From NCBI GenBank assembly GCA_041159745.1, contig JBEAXP010000072.1, positions 1 to 24,521 of the forward strand: a stretch of 24,521 nucleotides of DNA. Reading direction: 5' to 3'. This document shows positions 1-9,730 of this stretch, in pieces (within the stretch, counting starts at the first letter, position 1; every line of letters starts with the position of its first letter). This DNA comes from Casp-actino8 sp041159745 (GTDB taxonomy: Bacteria > Actinomycetota > Acidimicrobiia > Acidimicrobiales > Ilumatobacteraceae). A model generated the notes under the pieces. It worked only from the letters and a program-made list of their open reading frames with translations, was not told the origin of the DNA and did not search any database. A program made the position numbers and the translations under genes.

Positions 1-1839
1 CACGCGCACGCCGGCGCGGACCTGGCCGGCCCCCACACCTTCGAGGGCGGCGAAGGGTCCGCACTTGTGCGGGACGACCCACACGTGGATCATGGGGTTC
101 TCACGCAACTTGATGCCGAACTGACAGGGCCCGTTCTCCGACGTCACGCCCACCACTCGGGTGGAACCGAACACGGCCGGATCGCGGCTGAAGCAGAGAT
201 TGTTGTGGATGTGCCACTGCGTCAACGGGCCGCCGACGTTCGGAACGTTGTCGAGCGTGTACTCGTCGCCCATCATGAACATGGCCGACACGAGTTTCTT
301 CTGACGCGTGGCCGGATCGATCTGGTACACGAGGCTCTCGGGGAACTCGGGATTCAACTCGTGCTCGTCGTTGATGTACTTCCAGTTGATGTAGTGCTCG
401 TAGCCCGTGGCACCGTCGCCGATCGTCGAGAATCCCGCCGCCTCGGCCGTGGCCGGGTCGGAGAACTTCGGCAGCACCGTGCGCGTCGAGTACAGGAGAT
501 CCTCGGCGCGACGACGTTCGTCGGTCGTCACGCCCGGCATCCCCGACAGATCGATACGCGCGGCGCCGGTGTCCTTCTCGGATGCGGCGACCGACAGAGA
601 ACCGCTCTCGGCGGCGTGATCGTGGGCGCACATGTCGACGCGTTCCTGGTCGGAGACCGCTGCTCGACCGGCGCCCTCGCCCTCGAGCGCCGCGAACGGA
701 CCGCACGGATGGGGAGCGATCCAGACGTGCACCATGGCGATGCCGATACCTCCGAGGATCGAACCGGGCGGGCAATTGCCCTGCGCGTCGAGAACTCCGG
801 CCACGACCGAACGACCTTCGGCGTTGTTGCGGAAGCACAAGTTGTCGTGCACGTGCCACTGCATCAGCGGCCCGGCGTAGTCGGTGAGCTTCGGATCGTC
901 GACGGCGACGCCGATGTCGGCCATGAACATGGCCGACACGAGCGTCTTCGTCGACCCCTTCACTTCGTAGACGAGCGACTCGGGGGCGGTGGGATCGAGG
1001 AATTTCCCGTCGACGATCAGGCGACGGTTCACCAGATGTTCGTGGCCGGTCGATTCGTCGCCGATCGAGACCCACCCCTGGGCGACGGCTTCGTCGTAGT
1101 CGGACCAACGGGGGAGTTCACGTTGTGTCGCGAGGATGAGTTCGCGAGCCCGCGCTTCCTGTTCGGCCGACACGCCTTCGACGCCGCTGATGTCGATGGC
1201 GACGGCGGGGTCGTAGGGCCGCGGCCAATCGGTCGCGTGATCGTGCGCAGCTTCGGCGCTTTCTCCCGTTGCGAGAGCCGCGCCCGACGAGGAATGGTCG
1301 TGGCCGTCGCCACTCGTTGCCGAATCGGAATGGTGATCGGCGCTCGCCGCCTGATCCCCGTCGTGTCCGTGTCCGTGCACGTGAGTGGCCCCGTTCCACA
1401 TTCCGATCACGACCGCGAATCCGACTCCGCAGAGCGGAAGCGCGACATGGAGCGAACGAGGTGAAGCGAGCGGCGTCGACCCGACCACGAGGAGGCCGAG
1501 CGCGAGCGCGGCCGACAACGCGCCGAGACCGGCACACACGGTGTCGGCGATCTGCGGACCTTCGCGCACTTCGAGTCCGTCGACCCACGAGATGCCCACG
1601 AGGCGAGTGAGGAGCCATCCGCCCACGGCGAGCGAGTTCACGACGAGGCTGGCCACGAGGAACGTGGCCCGAGGGCGCAGCACGAGGGCGACGCCGACGC
1701 CCAACTGCAGGAGCGCCATGACGACGAAGATTCGGGCGAGTTGCGGAGTCTCGGCGTGGAGCCCGATCGCGCTGGCGTGCAGCGCTCCGGCGCCGAGCGC
1801 CGCGAACCCCGCCAACAGATGGCCCGACGGCTTGTGCAT
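1..1839 (-). CDS. Membrane protein with His-rich linker and two tandem His/Cys domains (3' end off the window)
   Basis: Open for 613 codons from ATG at 1839 with no stop before the window edge, so the C-terminus is missing. Five hydrophobic segments lie at about residues 8-26, 37-54, 58-80, 100-120 and 129-150. A His-rich linker follows (153-202, containing HVHGHGHD). Two copies of one domain come next, about 211-395 and 430-605. Each copy has GxEH, then WHxHxNLCF, then HVWxxPHxCGPFAALEGxGAG. H268/H329/H331/C335/H371/H377/C379 in copy 1 match H482/H543/H545/C549/H585/H591/C593 in copy 2, all offset by exactly 214 residues. By the positive-inside rule the domains should face outside the cell (inference). 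I do not recognise the family; metal binding is suggested by the conserved His/Cys and the linker but is not shown. The start is supported by a -10 box 7 nt upstream. Confidence 0.85.
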   Translation of the reverse strand, partial: MHKPSGHLLAGFAALGAGALHASAIGLHAETPQLARIFVVMALLQLGVGVALVLRPRATFLVASLVVNSLAVGGWLLTRLVGISWVDGLEVREGPQIADTVCAGLGALSAALALGLLVVGSTPLASPRSLHVALPLCGVGFAVVIGMWNGATHVHGHGHDGDQAASADHHSDSATSGDGHDHSSSGAALATGESAEAAHDHATDWPRPYDPAVAIDISGVEGVSAEQEARARELILATQRELPRWSDYDEAVAQGWVSIGDESTGHEHLVNRRLIVDGKFLDPTAPESLVYEVKGSTKTLVSAMFMADIGVAVDDPKLTDYAGPLMQWHVHDNLCFRNNAEGRSVVAGVLDAQGNCPPGSILGGIGIAMVHVWIAPHPCGPFAALEGEGAGRAAVSDQERVDMCAHDHAAESGSLSVAASEKDTGAARIDLSGMPGVTTDERRRAEDLLYSTRTVLPKFSDPATAEAAGFSTIGDGATGYEHYINWKYINDEHELNPEFPESLVYQIDPATRQKKLVSAMFMMGDEYTLDNVPNVGGPLTQWHIHNNLCFSRDPAVFGSTRVVGVTSENGPCQFGIKLRENPMIHVWVVPHKCGPFAALEGVGAGQVRAGVRV

Positions 1840-1846
1840 GGGGCCG

Positions 1847-1852
1847 AAACTA
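1847..1852 (-). promoter_or_regulatory. -10 box for leaderless start at 1839
   Basis: TAGTTT on the minus strand, separated from the ATG by 7 nt. No Shine-Dalgarno sequence is visible. It fits the TANNNT leaderless promoter pattern known in actinobacteria and gives this gene its own promoter downstream of the cysQ operon. Confidence 0.6.
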
Positions 1853-1877
1853 CCCCAGTCGCGACGCGCGATTCGGC

Positions 1878-2633
1878 TCAGAGCGCGCCGAGTGCACGAA
1901 GACACGGTTCGGCGAGTTCGGGGCGGCACACGAGGAAGTCGGGGAGCCAGAGATCGGGCGCGTTGTACACGAGGGGTGAACCGTCGATCCGACTCACGTG
2001 GAGTCCGGCCGCGGCGGCCACGGCGGCCGGCGCCGCGGTGTCCCACTGATACATGCCGCCGTCGTGAACGTAGATGTCGGCTTCGCCCATCACCACTGCC
2101 ATCGTCTTCGCGCCCGCCGATCCGAGTCGGCCGACCAGGCAATCGAGACCATGGGCGATGGCCACCGCCGAGTACGTGTTGCGGTTGCGCGAGGTGACCA
2201 GAACTGGTTTGTCGTTCTTCTGCGCGGGCACGGTCTCGGCCGGACCCATGGTGAACGTCCGACCGATCGCCGGCATGGCGACGGCCGCGGCGGTCAATTG
2301 GCCGCGCTCCCACAGGGCGACGTGAACGGCCCAGTCCCAACGCGGGGGATCGGCGAATTCGCTCGTGCCGTCGATCGGATCGATGATCCACACTCGCTCC
2401 GATGTCAGTCGGCGACGATTGTCGGCGGCTTCTTCCGACAGGATCACGTCGTCGGGGCGCGCCGTATGGAGAGCGTTCACCAGGAAACGGTGGCCGGCGA
2501 CGTCGCCTTCGTCCTTCATCTCCCAATACGTCGTGCCGACATCGTCGAGCTCACCGCGCAGATCGTTGAGCATGACCCCGGCTTCGGTCGCCACCCGCGT
2601 TGCGAGGTCCTGATCGGACTCGGCAACGGTCAT
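1878..2633 (-). CDS. cysQ: CysQ-like 3'(2'),5'-bisphosphate nucleotidase / inositol monophosphatase family
   Basis: A 251-residue Mg-dependent phosphatase of the inositol monophosphatase superfamily. The metal site is visible: E67-E68 in LSEEA, the DPIDGT motif at 85-90, and WDTAAP with D198. The SEEAADN and WIIDPIDGT context resembles actinobacterial CysQ, which removes 3'-phosphoadenosine phosphate from sulfate assimilation and can also act on inositol or fructose phosphates; which substrate dominates here cannot be read. ATG at 2633 is preferred because GAGGA lies 8 nt upstream. A GTG at 2639 overlapping the previous stop (GTGA) is the alternative and adds two residues. It is the last gene of the ettA operon. 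Confidence 0.85.
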   Translation of the reverse strand: MTVAESDQDLATRVATEAGVMLNDLRGELDDVGTTYWEMKDEGDVAGHRFLVNALHTARPDDVILSEEAADNRRRLTSERVWIIDPIDGTSEFADPPRWDWAVHVALWERGQLTAAAVAMPAIGRTFTMGPAETVPAQKNDKPVLVTSRNRNTYSAVAIAHGLDCLVGRLGSAGAKTMAVVMGEADIYVHDGGMYQWDTAAPAAVAAAAGLHVSRIDGSPLVYNAPDLWLPDFLVCRPELAEPCLRALGAL

Positions 2634-2635
2634 CG

Positions 2636-2952
2636 TCACAGTCCTCGGCCGAGACGAATGGAGGTCTTCACCAGTTCGCGGAGTTCGTTCTCGTCGGCAC
2701 CGGCGGCGACGAGTCGTCGCACATGCTCCTCGATTCGTTCGGCCTCGACTTCCGAGAACGCCGGGATGCGCTTCGAGGACGCGACCGCGGAACCGACGAT
2801 CAACACGATGGCGGTGACCGCGCTCACGACACCGATCGTCACGACCCAGCCCTCGTTGTTTCCGGCGATCGACGAGATGATGAGTCCGGCGATCGAGGCC
2901 ACGAACATGACTCCGGTGACGACGCGGATACGAGTGAAGAGTGTCGACTGCA

Positions 2953-2953
<1 letters not shown>
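2636..2953 (-). CDS. Small two-helix membrane protein with cytoplasmic helical tail
   Basis: 105 residues. Two hydrophobic segments at about 13-31 and 35-58 are followed by a charged, probably helical tail containing FSEVEAERIEEHVRRLV. No family recognised. Its ATG shares one base with the ettA stop (TGATG, 2955-2951), and its stop lies at the cysQ start, so the three genes are translationally coupled. Function unknown; the tail could bind a partner (inference). Confidence 0.8.
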
Positions 2954-4629
<1,676 letters not shown>

Positions 4630-4665
4630 GAGAGGTCGACGTTCTCCAGGGGATCGGGCTCTCCC

Positions 4666-4671
4666 AGGTTA
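4666..4671 (-). promoter_or_regulatory. Possible -10 box for ettA operon
   Basis: TAACCT on the minus strand, 36 nt before the ettA ATG, implying a short leader. No clear -35 box is seen. Confidence 0.3.
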
Positions 4672-4708
4672 GTGGCGAGGGGGCGTGGCGGGTCCGGGGA
4701 CAATCGCT

Positions 4709-4720
4709 GACTGCGCAGTC
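4709..4720. promoter_or_regulatory. 12-bp perfect palindrome between ettA and the PuuD-like gene
   Basis: GACTGCGCAGTC is a perfect palindrome in the 153-bp divergent intergenic region. It lies about 10 bp upstream of the candidate -10 box of the rightward gene, so it could be a repressor or activator site. No regulator is encoded next to it. Confidence 0.3.
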
Positions 4721-4729
4721 GGTGCTTGG

Positions 4730-4735
4730 TACCTT
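4730..4735 (+). promoter_or_regulatory. Possible -10 box for PuuD-like gene
   Basis: TACCTT, about 47 nt before the ATG at 4783. With the strong Shine-Dalgarno downstream this suggests a leadered transcript starting near 4742. Confidence 0.35.
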
Positions 4736-4770
4736 GACCAGGTGTGCGTCCGGATGCGGACGCCCCCCGA

Positions 4771-4776
4771 AGGAGG
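4771..4776 (+). promoter_or_regulatory. Strong Shine-Dalgarno that sets the start at 4783
   Basis: AGGAGG lies 6 nt before ATG 4783, one of the few canonical ribosome binding sites in the window. It rules out the in-frame upstream GTG/ATG options around 4744-4755. Confidence 0.85.
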
Positions 4777-4782
4777 AAACTC

Positions 4783-5541
4783 ATGGAACTCTTCAATCAA
4801 GAGGGTCTGTCGTTCGCGTTGCGCTGGCTCCACGTGCTGGCCGGCATCGCCTGGATCGGCTTGCTCTACTACTTCAACCTCGTGCAGGTTCCGGCTTTCG
4901 CCGCCTACGGCGATGAGGGCAAGGCCCGCAACATCTCGATCGACAAGTTGGCCCGCCGGGCCCTGTGGTGGTTCCGCTGGGCCGCCGTCGTCACCCTCGT
5001 CCTCGGATTGCTCATCATCGGTGTGACCGAGAACTACATGCAGAACTTCATGTCGGAGGACTCGGCGTTCGGCCTGCCGCACAACTCGGCGATCTTCGTC
5101 GGCATGCTCATGGGCATCCTGATGGCTGCCAATGTGTGGATGGTCATCTGGAAGAACCAGAAGGTCGTCCTGGCCAACGCGGCCAACGTGTTGTCGGGTG
5201 GCGAAGCCGACCCCAACGCCGCCGGTGCCGGTCGCCGCGCGTTGCTGGCCAGCCGCCAGAACCTGATCTTCTCGATCTCGATGCTCTTCTACATGGTCGG
5301 CGCTTCGCACTTCTTCGGCCCGCTCTACGACGGCAACTCGGCCGGCAAGGCCTGGACGTTCGTGATCGTCGCCGTGGTGATCGGTGCGATTCTCGAGCTC
5401 AACTGCCTCGGCAAACTCGGCGGCACCGCCAACACCAACAAGTTGCTGTGGCCCTACGAGAGCCACAAGAACGCGATCATCTCGGCCGTGGCCCTCTGGG
5501 TCGTGCTCTACATCCTCGGTGAGATCTTCCTGAAGGCCTGA
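4783..5541 (+). CDS. PuuD-like (urate hydroxylase N-terminal family) multi-pass membrane protein
   Basis: 252 residues with about six hydrophobic segments (near 13-33, 61-81, 101-122, 160-178, 190-206 and 228-249). WLHVLAGIAWIGLLYYFN near the N-terminus and ALWWFRW at about 59-65 are typical of the membrane domain found in PuuD. The characterised PuuD of alphaproteobacteria carries a C-terminal cytochrome c domain for urate oxidation; here no CxxCH is present, so electron transfer would need a separate partner or the role may differ. His residues in WLHV, LPHN, GASHFF and ESHKN could be heme ligands (inference). No purine catabolic genes lie nearby. Single-gene unit closed by a hairpin. Confidence 0.7.
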   Translation: MELFNQEGLSFALRWLHVLAGIAWIGLLYYFNLVQVPAFAAYGDEGKARNISIDKLARRALWWFRWAAVVTLVLGLLIIGVTENYMQNFMSEDSAFGLPHNSAIFVGMLMGILMAANVWMVIWKNQKVVLANAANVLSGGEADPNAAGAGRRALLASRQNLIFSISMLFYMVGASHFFGPLYDGNSAGKAWTFVIVAVVIGAILELNCLGKLGGTANTNKLLWPYESHKNAIISAVALWVVLYILGEIFLKA

Positions 5542-5565
5542 TCGACTCGTCGATCGCACGAAGTG

Positions 5566-5593
5566 AACTGGCCGCCCTTCGGGGCGGCCAGTT
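5566..5593. terminator. Bidirectional hairpin terminator
   Basis: A 12-bp perfect stem (AACTGGCCGCCC and its complement) is closed by a TTCG tetraloop, located between the convergent PuuD-like and cupredoxin genes. The following T-run is weak (TCGTTGTGT), but stem and loop are strong. It can serve both strands. Confidence 0.8.
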
Positions 5594-5615
5594 TCGTTGT
5601 GTCGACGAGTTGGTG

Positions 5616-5987
5616 TCAGGAAACGGTGAGCGTCGAGTTCATCGAACCGTGACCCGGAACCGTGCAGTAGATCGAGTACTCGCCCGGCTCCAGAGAGATG
5701 GTGCCCTGATCGGTGTCGCCGCGCTTTCCGACCTCGAGTTCGAGGTCGCCCACGACCTTGTCGTCCTGGAGAACGACGAGGACATGCTTCACGTTGTCGT
5801 CGTTGGCGAGGAAGACGTCGATCTCACCGGCCGGAGCCGTGTACGACGAGGCGTCCCAGCGAATGGTCGGAACGGCCTTCACGACCAGGTCGACACCTTC
5901 GGGGATGGTGGTTTCGGGGGCCGAATCGCCACCGCCACAGGCGGCGAGAACGGCGAATGACACGAGGGCCAGGGGGGTGCGGCGCAT
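5616..5987 (-). CDS. Cupredoxin-like (blue copper) lipoprotein
   Basis: 123 residues. A signal peptide ends in lipobox LAAC with C17 as lipid anchor, followed by a short linker and a cupredoxin fold. Type 1 copper ligands are all visible: H68 in VKHVLVVL, then C108-x4-H113-x2-M116 in YCTVPGHGSM. It is expected to be a membrane-anchored single-electron carrier outside the cell; the partner is unknown. ATG 5987 is chosen because the signal peptide begins there and a -10 box lies 7 nt upstream; the frame stays open further upstream but that extension has no signal character. Confidence 0.9.
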   Translation of the reverse strand: MRRTPLALVSFAVLAACGGGDSAPETTIPEGVDLVVKAVPTIRWDASSYTAPAGEIDVFLANDDNVKHVLVVLQDDKVVGDLELEVGKRGDTDQGTISLEPGEYSIYCTVPGHGSMNSTLTVS

Positions 5988-5994
5988 GCCCGAA

Positions 5995-6000
5995 AATCTA
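5995..6000 (-). promoter_or_regulatory. -10 box for leaderless start at 5987
   Basis: TAGATT on the minus strand, 7 nt before the cupredoxin ATG. No Shine-Dalgarno. It faces away from the kgd promoter in the same 58-bp gap. Confidence 0.6.
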
Positions 6001-6032
6001 CAAGCCGTTCTCTCACCGCAGGTCAGCAGGGG

Positions 6033-6038
6033 TACAGT
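6033..6038 (+). promoter_or_regulatory. -10 box for leaderless kgd start at 6046
   Basis: TACAGT, 7 nt before the GTG at 6046. No good Shine-Dalgarno precedes the GTG, so initiation is likely leaderless. No -35 consensus is seen. Confidence 0.6.
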
Positions 6039-6045
6039 TTCCGAT

Positions 6046-9000
6046 GTGACCGACACCGTTGCCAGTGCTGCCAACGGCTCGGCCGACTTCGGAGCCAACA
6101 GTTGGCTCGTCGAGGAGATGTTCGAGCAATACCGGCTCGACCCCGCCTCGGTCGGCGAGTCCTGGCGAGAGTTCTTTTCCGATTACAAGTCCCGGGCCGA
6201 AGTTGCGGCCGCTCCGGCTCGCCCCTCCGTCGCACCGGCGCCCGCCGCGCCGCCGGCAACAACGCCGACGAGCAACGGATCGTCGAATGGTTCGGCTGGT
6301 GGTTCGGCTGGTCATGTCTCGGCGCCGGCACACGCCCTCTCGCCCACCGATGCGCTCGGTGAACCGATCAAGGGAGCGGGCGTCGCCATCGTCGCCAACA
6401 TGGAGCGCAGCCTGACGGTTCCCACCGCCACGAGCTTCCGCAACGTTCCGGCCAAGTTGCTCGAAGTGAATCGCAAGGTCATCAACGGGTATCGCACTCG
6501 TTCGGGGCAGAACAAGGTCTCGTTCACCCACGTCATCGGTTACGCCATCGTTCGCGCCATCGCCGATGCGGTGCCGGTCATGAACTCGTCGTACGTCGAA
6601 GGCCCCGACGGCAAGCCCCGCGTCGTGCGCCACGCCCACGTGAACGTGGGTCTCGCGGTGGATGTCGCCAAGTCCGACGGCAGCCGTTCGCTCGTCGTGC
6701 CGGTGCTCCGCGACGCCGACACTCTCAACTTCGCCGAGTTCGTGGTCGCGTACGACGAACTCGTTCGCAAGGTGAAGCAGAACAAGTTGCAGGTCTCCGA
6801 CTTCCAGGGCGCAACGGTCAGCATCACCAACCCGGGCACCATCGGAACCGTTCAGAGCGTTCCGCGTCTGATGCCCGGCCAGGGTGTCATCGTCGGCGTC
6901 GGCAGCATCGACTTCCCGGCCGAGTTCCAGGGTGCCGATGAGCGCGCGCTCGGAACACTCGGGGTGTCGAAGGTCGTCACGATCACCAGCACCTACGACC
7001 ATCGCATCATCCAGGGGGCCGAGAGCGGCCTCTTCCTGAAGCGCGTGCACGAGTTGTTGCTCGGCGAACACGGTTTCTACGAGGCCGTCTTCAAGAGCCT
7101 CGGTGTTCCGTACGAGGCCGTGAAGTGGCGCTCCGACGTGAACCCCCTCGACAGCGACGAGGCGCGTCTGCAGAAGCAGATGCAGATCGCCACGCTCATC
7201 CGCGTGCACCGGGTGCGTGGTCACCTCATCGCCGACATCGATCCGCTGCGCTGGAAAGAGCCGAAGATGCCGGTCGAACTCGATCCGGCCACCTACGGCT
7301 TCACCATCTGGGACCTCGACCGCGAATTCCTCACCGGCGCCGTCTCGGGCACGGGCAGTGTGGCCGGCCGGGATCGCATGTCGCTCGGTGATCTGCTCGG
7401 AGTTCTGCGCGACGCGTACTGCCGCACGATCGGTGTGGAGTACATGCACATTCAGGACACCGACGAACAACGCTGGATCCAGTCGCATTTCGAAGGTGTC
7501 GAATTCCAGCTCTCCAAGGAGGAGAAGCGCCACCTCGTCGAGCGACTGAACGCCGCCGAAGCTTTCGAGAAGTTCCTCGCCACCAAGTACGTGGGCACCA
7601 AGCGTTTCGGCCTCGAGGGTGCCGAGAGCGCGGTGCCGATCCTCGACGAGATCCTGTCGTTGGCCGCCAATTCGGGACAAGTGTCGTCCGTGATCGGCAT
7701 GGCCCACCGCGGCCGTCTCAACGTCCTCGCCAACGTCATGGGCAAGAGCCTCGAATCACTGTTCAAGGAATTCGAAGGCCATGTCGACCCCGACACCGTG
7801 CAGGGTTCCGGTGACGTGAAGTACCACCTCGGTGCTTCGGGCACTCACACCAGTCCGAGTGGCAACTCCATCAAGATCGAGTTGGCGTCCAACCCGAGTC
7901 ACCTCGAAACGGTCGATCCCATCGTTCTCGGCATGATCCGCGCCCAGCAGGATCAGATCGACCCGCCCGGGTCCTTCCCGGCGCTGCCGATTCTCATCCA
8001 CGGTGACGCGGCCTTCGCGGGTCAGGGCGTGGTGCCCGAATGCCTCGGGATGAGCGACATCATGGGTTATCGCGTCGGTGGAACCATCCACCTGATCATC
8101 AACAACCAGATCGGCTTCACCACGGCCCCGCAGTTCGCGCGTTCGTCGTTGTACTGCTCCGACGTGGCCAAGACGATCCAGGCCCCGATCTTCCACGTGA
8201 ATGGCGACGATCCGGAAGCGTGCCTGCGCGTCGCGCGGCTCGCGTTCGAGTATCGCCAGCGATTCCACAAGGACGTCGTCATCGACATGGTGTGCTACCG
8301 CCGCCACGGTCACAACGAAGGCGACGATCCCAGCTACACACAGCCGCTCATGTACAAGGCCATCGCCGAGAAGCGCAGTGTGCGCAAGTTGTACGTCGAA
8401 GCACTGGTCGGCCGCGGCGACATCACGCTCGAAGAGGCCGAGAGCGCGCTCGACGACTTCCAGTCGAAGTTGCAGCAGGCGCTCGATGACACCCGTGCGC
8501 ACGCGCCGGCCCCCACCAAAGTGGCCAAGCCGCCGCGGCCGGTGGGCGTTCTGCCGCACGTCGAGACGGGCGTGGCTCGCCCGGTCCTCGACAAGGTGTT
8601 CTCCCAGCTCACCAATTACCCGGCCGGCTTCACGGTGCATCCGAAGCTCGGGCGTCAGTTCGAGCAGCGCACCAAGTTGTTCGAGAGCGGTGAAGTCGAG
8701 TGGGCCACGGCCGAATCTCTCGCCTTCGGATCGCTGGTGCTCGAAGGTGTGCCGGTACGTCTGGCCGGCGAGGACTCGCGTCGCGGCACCTTCAGCCATC
8801 GCCACGCCGCACTCATCGACTACGAGACCGAACGCGTCTGGATCCCGCTGGCCGAACTGCCGGGTGCCGAGAAGTTCTGGGTGTACGACTCGCTGCTCAG
8901 CGAGTACGCCGCTCTCGGCTTCGAGTATGGCTACGCCCACGCCAACTCGGAAGCGCTGGTGCTGTGGGAAGCCCAGTTCGGCGACTTCGTGAACGGCGCT

Positions 9001-9720
9001 CAGATCATCATCGACCAGTACTTGGTGGCCGCCGAGGACAAGTGGGGCCAGCACAACGGCCTCGTCATGCTGTTGCCGCACGGCTACGAGGGACAGGGTC
9101 CCGAGCACTCGTCGGCCCGTATCGAGCGATTCCTCACTCTGTGCGCCGAGGACAACATCCAGGTGGTCAACGCCACCACGGCATCGCAGTACTTCCACGT
9201 CCTGCGCCGCCAGATGCACCGCGAAGTGCGCAAGCCGCTCGTGATCTTCACGCCCAAGCAGCCGCTGCGCATGAAGGAGAGCCGTTCGCCGCTGTCCGAA
9301 CTCGAGAAGGGTTCGTTCCAGGAAGTGCTCGACGATCCGAACGTCGGCGACCCGTCAGCCGTGCGCCGCTTGGTGTTCTGCTCGGGCAAGGTGGCCTGGG
9401 ACGCGATGGCCGAACGCGACAAGCGCCGGGCTCCGGTCGCCGTCATCCGCGTCGAACAGCTCTATCCGTTCCCGATCGAGCAGATGTTCAACCTGCTGTC
9501 GCGCTACCCGAACGCGCGTGAGGTGGTCTGGTTGCAGGAAGAGCCGAGCAACATGGGTCCGTGGCACTTCGTCGAGCACCGAACATGGCGCGTGAAGGAA
9601 CAGGGTTACGACCTGCGCCACGTGGCCCGGGTGGCCAGCGGTAGTCCGGCCACCGGTTCGAAGACCGTGCACGACCAAGAACTCGCCGATCTGATGGACG
9701 AGACCTTCGAAGGCCTCTGA
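6046..9720 (+). CDS. kgd: Multifunctional 2-oxoglutarate dehydrogenase E1/E2 (Kgd/OdhA type)
   Basis: 1224 residues, close to mycobacterial Kgd. Order: an N-terminal OGDH-type helix (NSWLVEEMFEQYRLDP), an Ala/Pro/Ser-rich linker, an E2 acyltransferase-like domain with DHRIIQGAE at 318-326, then the thiamine diphosphate E1 domain. TPP/Mg binding is seen at GDAAFAGQG (653-661) with NNQIG at 686-690, and the transketolase-like C-terminal part follows. There is no lipoyl domain, as in all members of this fusion. It catalyses 2-oxoglutarate decarboxylation and succinyl transfer in the TCA cycle and works with AceF and Lpd encoded elsewhere. In related organisms the FHA protein GarA/OdhI inhibits it; GarA is not in this window. 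The GTG start is chosen from the -10 spacing and homology of the N-terminus; the frame is open further upstream, across the cupredoxin gene. Confidence 0.95.
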   Translation: MTDTVASAANGSADFGANSWLVEEMFEQYRLDPASVGESWREFFSDYKSRAEVAAAPARPSVAPAPAAPPATTPTSNGSSNGSAGGSAGHVSAPAHALSPTDALGEPIKGAGVAIVANMERSLTVPTATSFRNVPAKLLEVNRKVINGYRTRSGQNKVSFTHVIGYAIVRAIADAVPVMNSSYVEGPDGKPRVVRHAHVNVGLAVDVAKSDGSRSLVVPVLRDADTLNFAEFVVAYDELVRKVKQNKLQVSDFQGATVSITNPGTIGTVQSVPRLMPGQGVIVGVGSIDFPAEFQGADERALGTLGVSKVVTITSTYDHRIIQGAESGLFLKRVHELLLGEHGFYEAVFKSLGVPYEAVKWRSDVNPLDSDEARLQKQMQIATLIRVHRVRGHLIADIDPLRWKEPKMPVELDPATYGFTIWDLDREFLTGAVSGTGSVAGRDRMSLGDLLGVLRDAYCRTIGVEYMHIQDTDEQRWIQSHFEGVEFQLSKEEKRHLVERLNAAEAFEKFLATKYVGTKRFGLEGAESAVPILDEILSLAANSGQVSSVIGMAHRGRLNVLANVMGKSLESLFKEFEGHVDPDTVQGSGDVKYHLGASGTHTSPSGNSIKIELASNPSHLETVDPIVLGMIRAQQDQIDPPGSFPALPILIHGDAAFAGQGVVPECLGMSDIMGYRVGGTIHLIINNQIGFTTAPQFARSSLYCSDVAKTIQAPIFHVNGDDPEACLRVARLAFEYRQRFHKDVVIDMVCYRRHGHNEGDDPSYTQPLMYKAIAEKRSVRKLYVEALVGRGDITLEEAESALDDFQSKLQQALDDTRAHAPAPTKVAKPPRPVGVLPHVETGVARPVLDKVFSQLTNYPAGFTVHPKLGRQFEQRTKLFESGEVEWATAESLAFGSLVLEGVPVRLAGEDSRRGTFSHRHAALIDYETERVWIPLAELPGAEKFWVYDSLLSEYAALGFEYGYAHANSEALVLWEAQFGDFVNGAQIIIDQYLVAAEDKWGQHNGLVMLLPHGYEGQGPEHSSARIERFLTLCAEDNIQVVNATTASQYFHVLRRQMHREVRKPLVIFTPKQPLRMKESRSPLSELEKGSFQEVLDDPNVGDPSAVRRLVFCSGKVAWDAMAERDKRRAPVAVIRVEQLYPFPIEQMFNLLSRYPNAREVVWLQEEPSNMGPWHFVEHRTWRVKEQGYDLRHVARVASGSPATGSKTVHDQELADLMDETFEGL

Positions 9721-9730
9721 CCTTCGAATC

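Noticed and set aside
67..1464. 465-residue plus-strand open frame at the left edge
   Set aside because: It is the complement of the minus-strand membrane/His-domain gene, whose frame shows helices, conserved repeats and a promoter.
4742..4782. Leaderless GTG at 4742 following TACCTT
   Set aside because: The GTG is not in frame with the PuuD-like protein, and a strong AGGAGG sets the ATG at 4783.
6013..9219. Long minus-strand open frames (564 and 487 residues) opposite kgd
   Set aside because: Kgd is intact with known motifs; these are antisense shadows with low-complexity Arg/Asp/Val-rich text.
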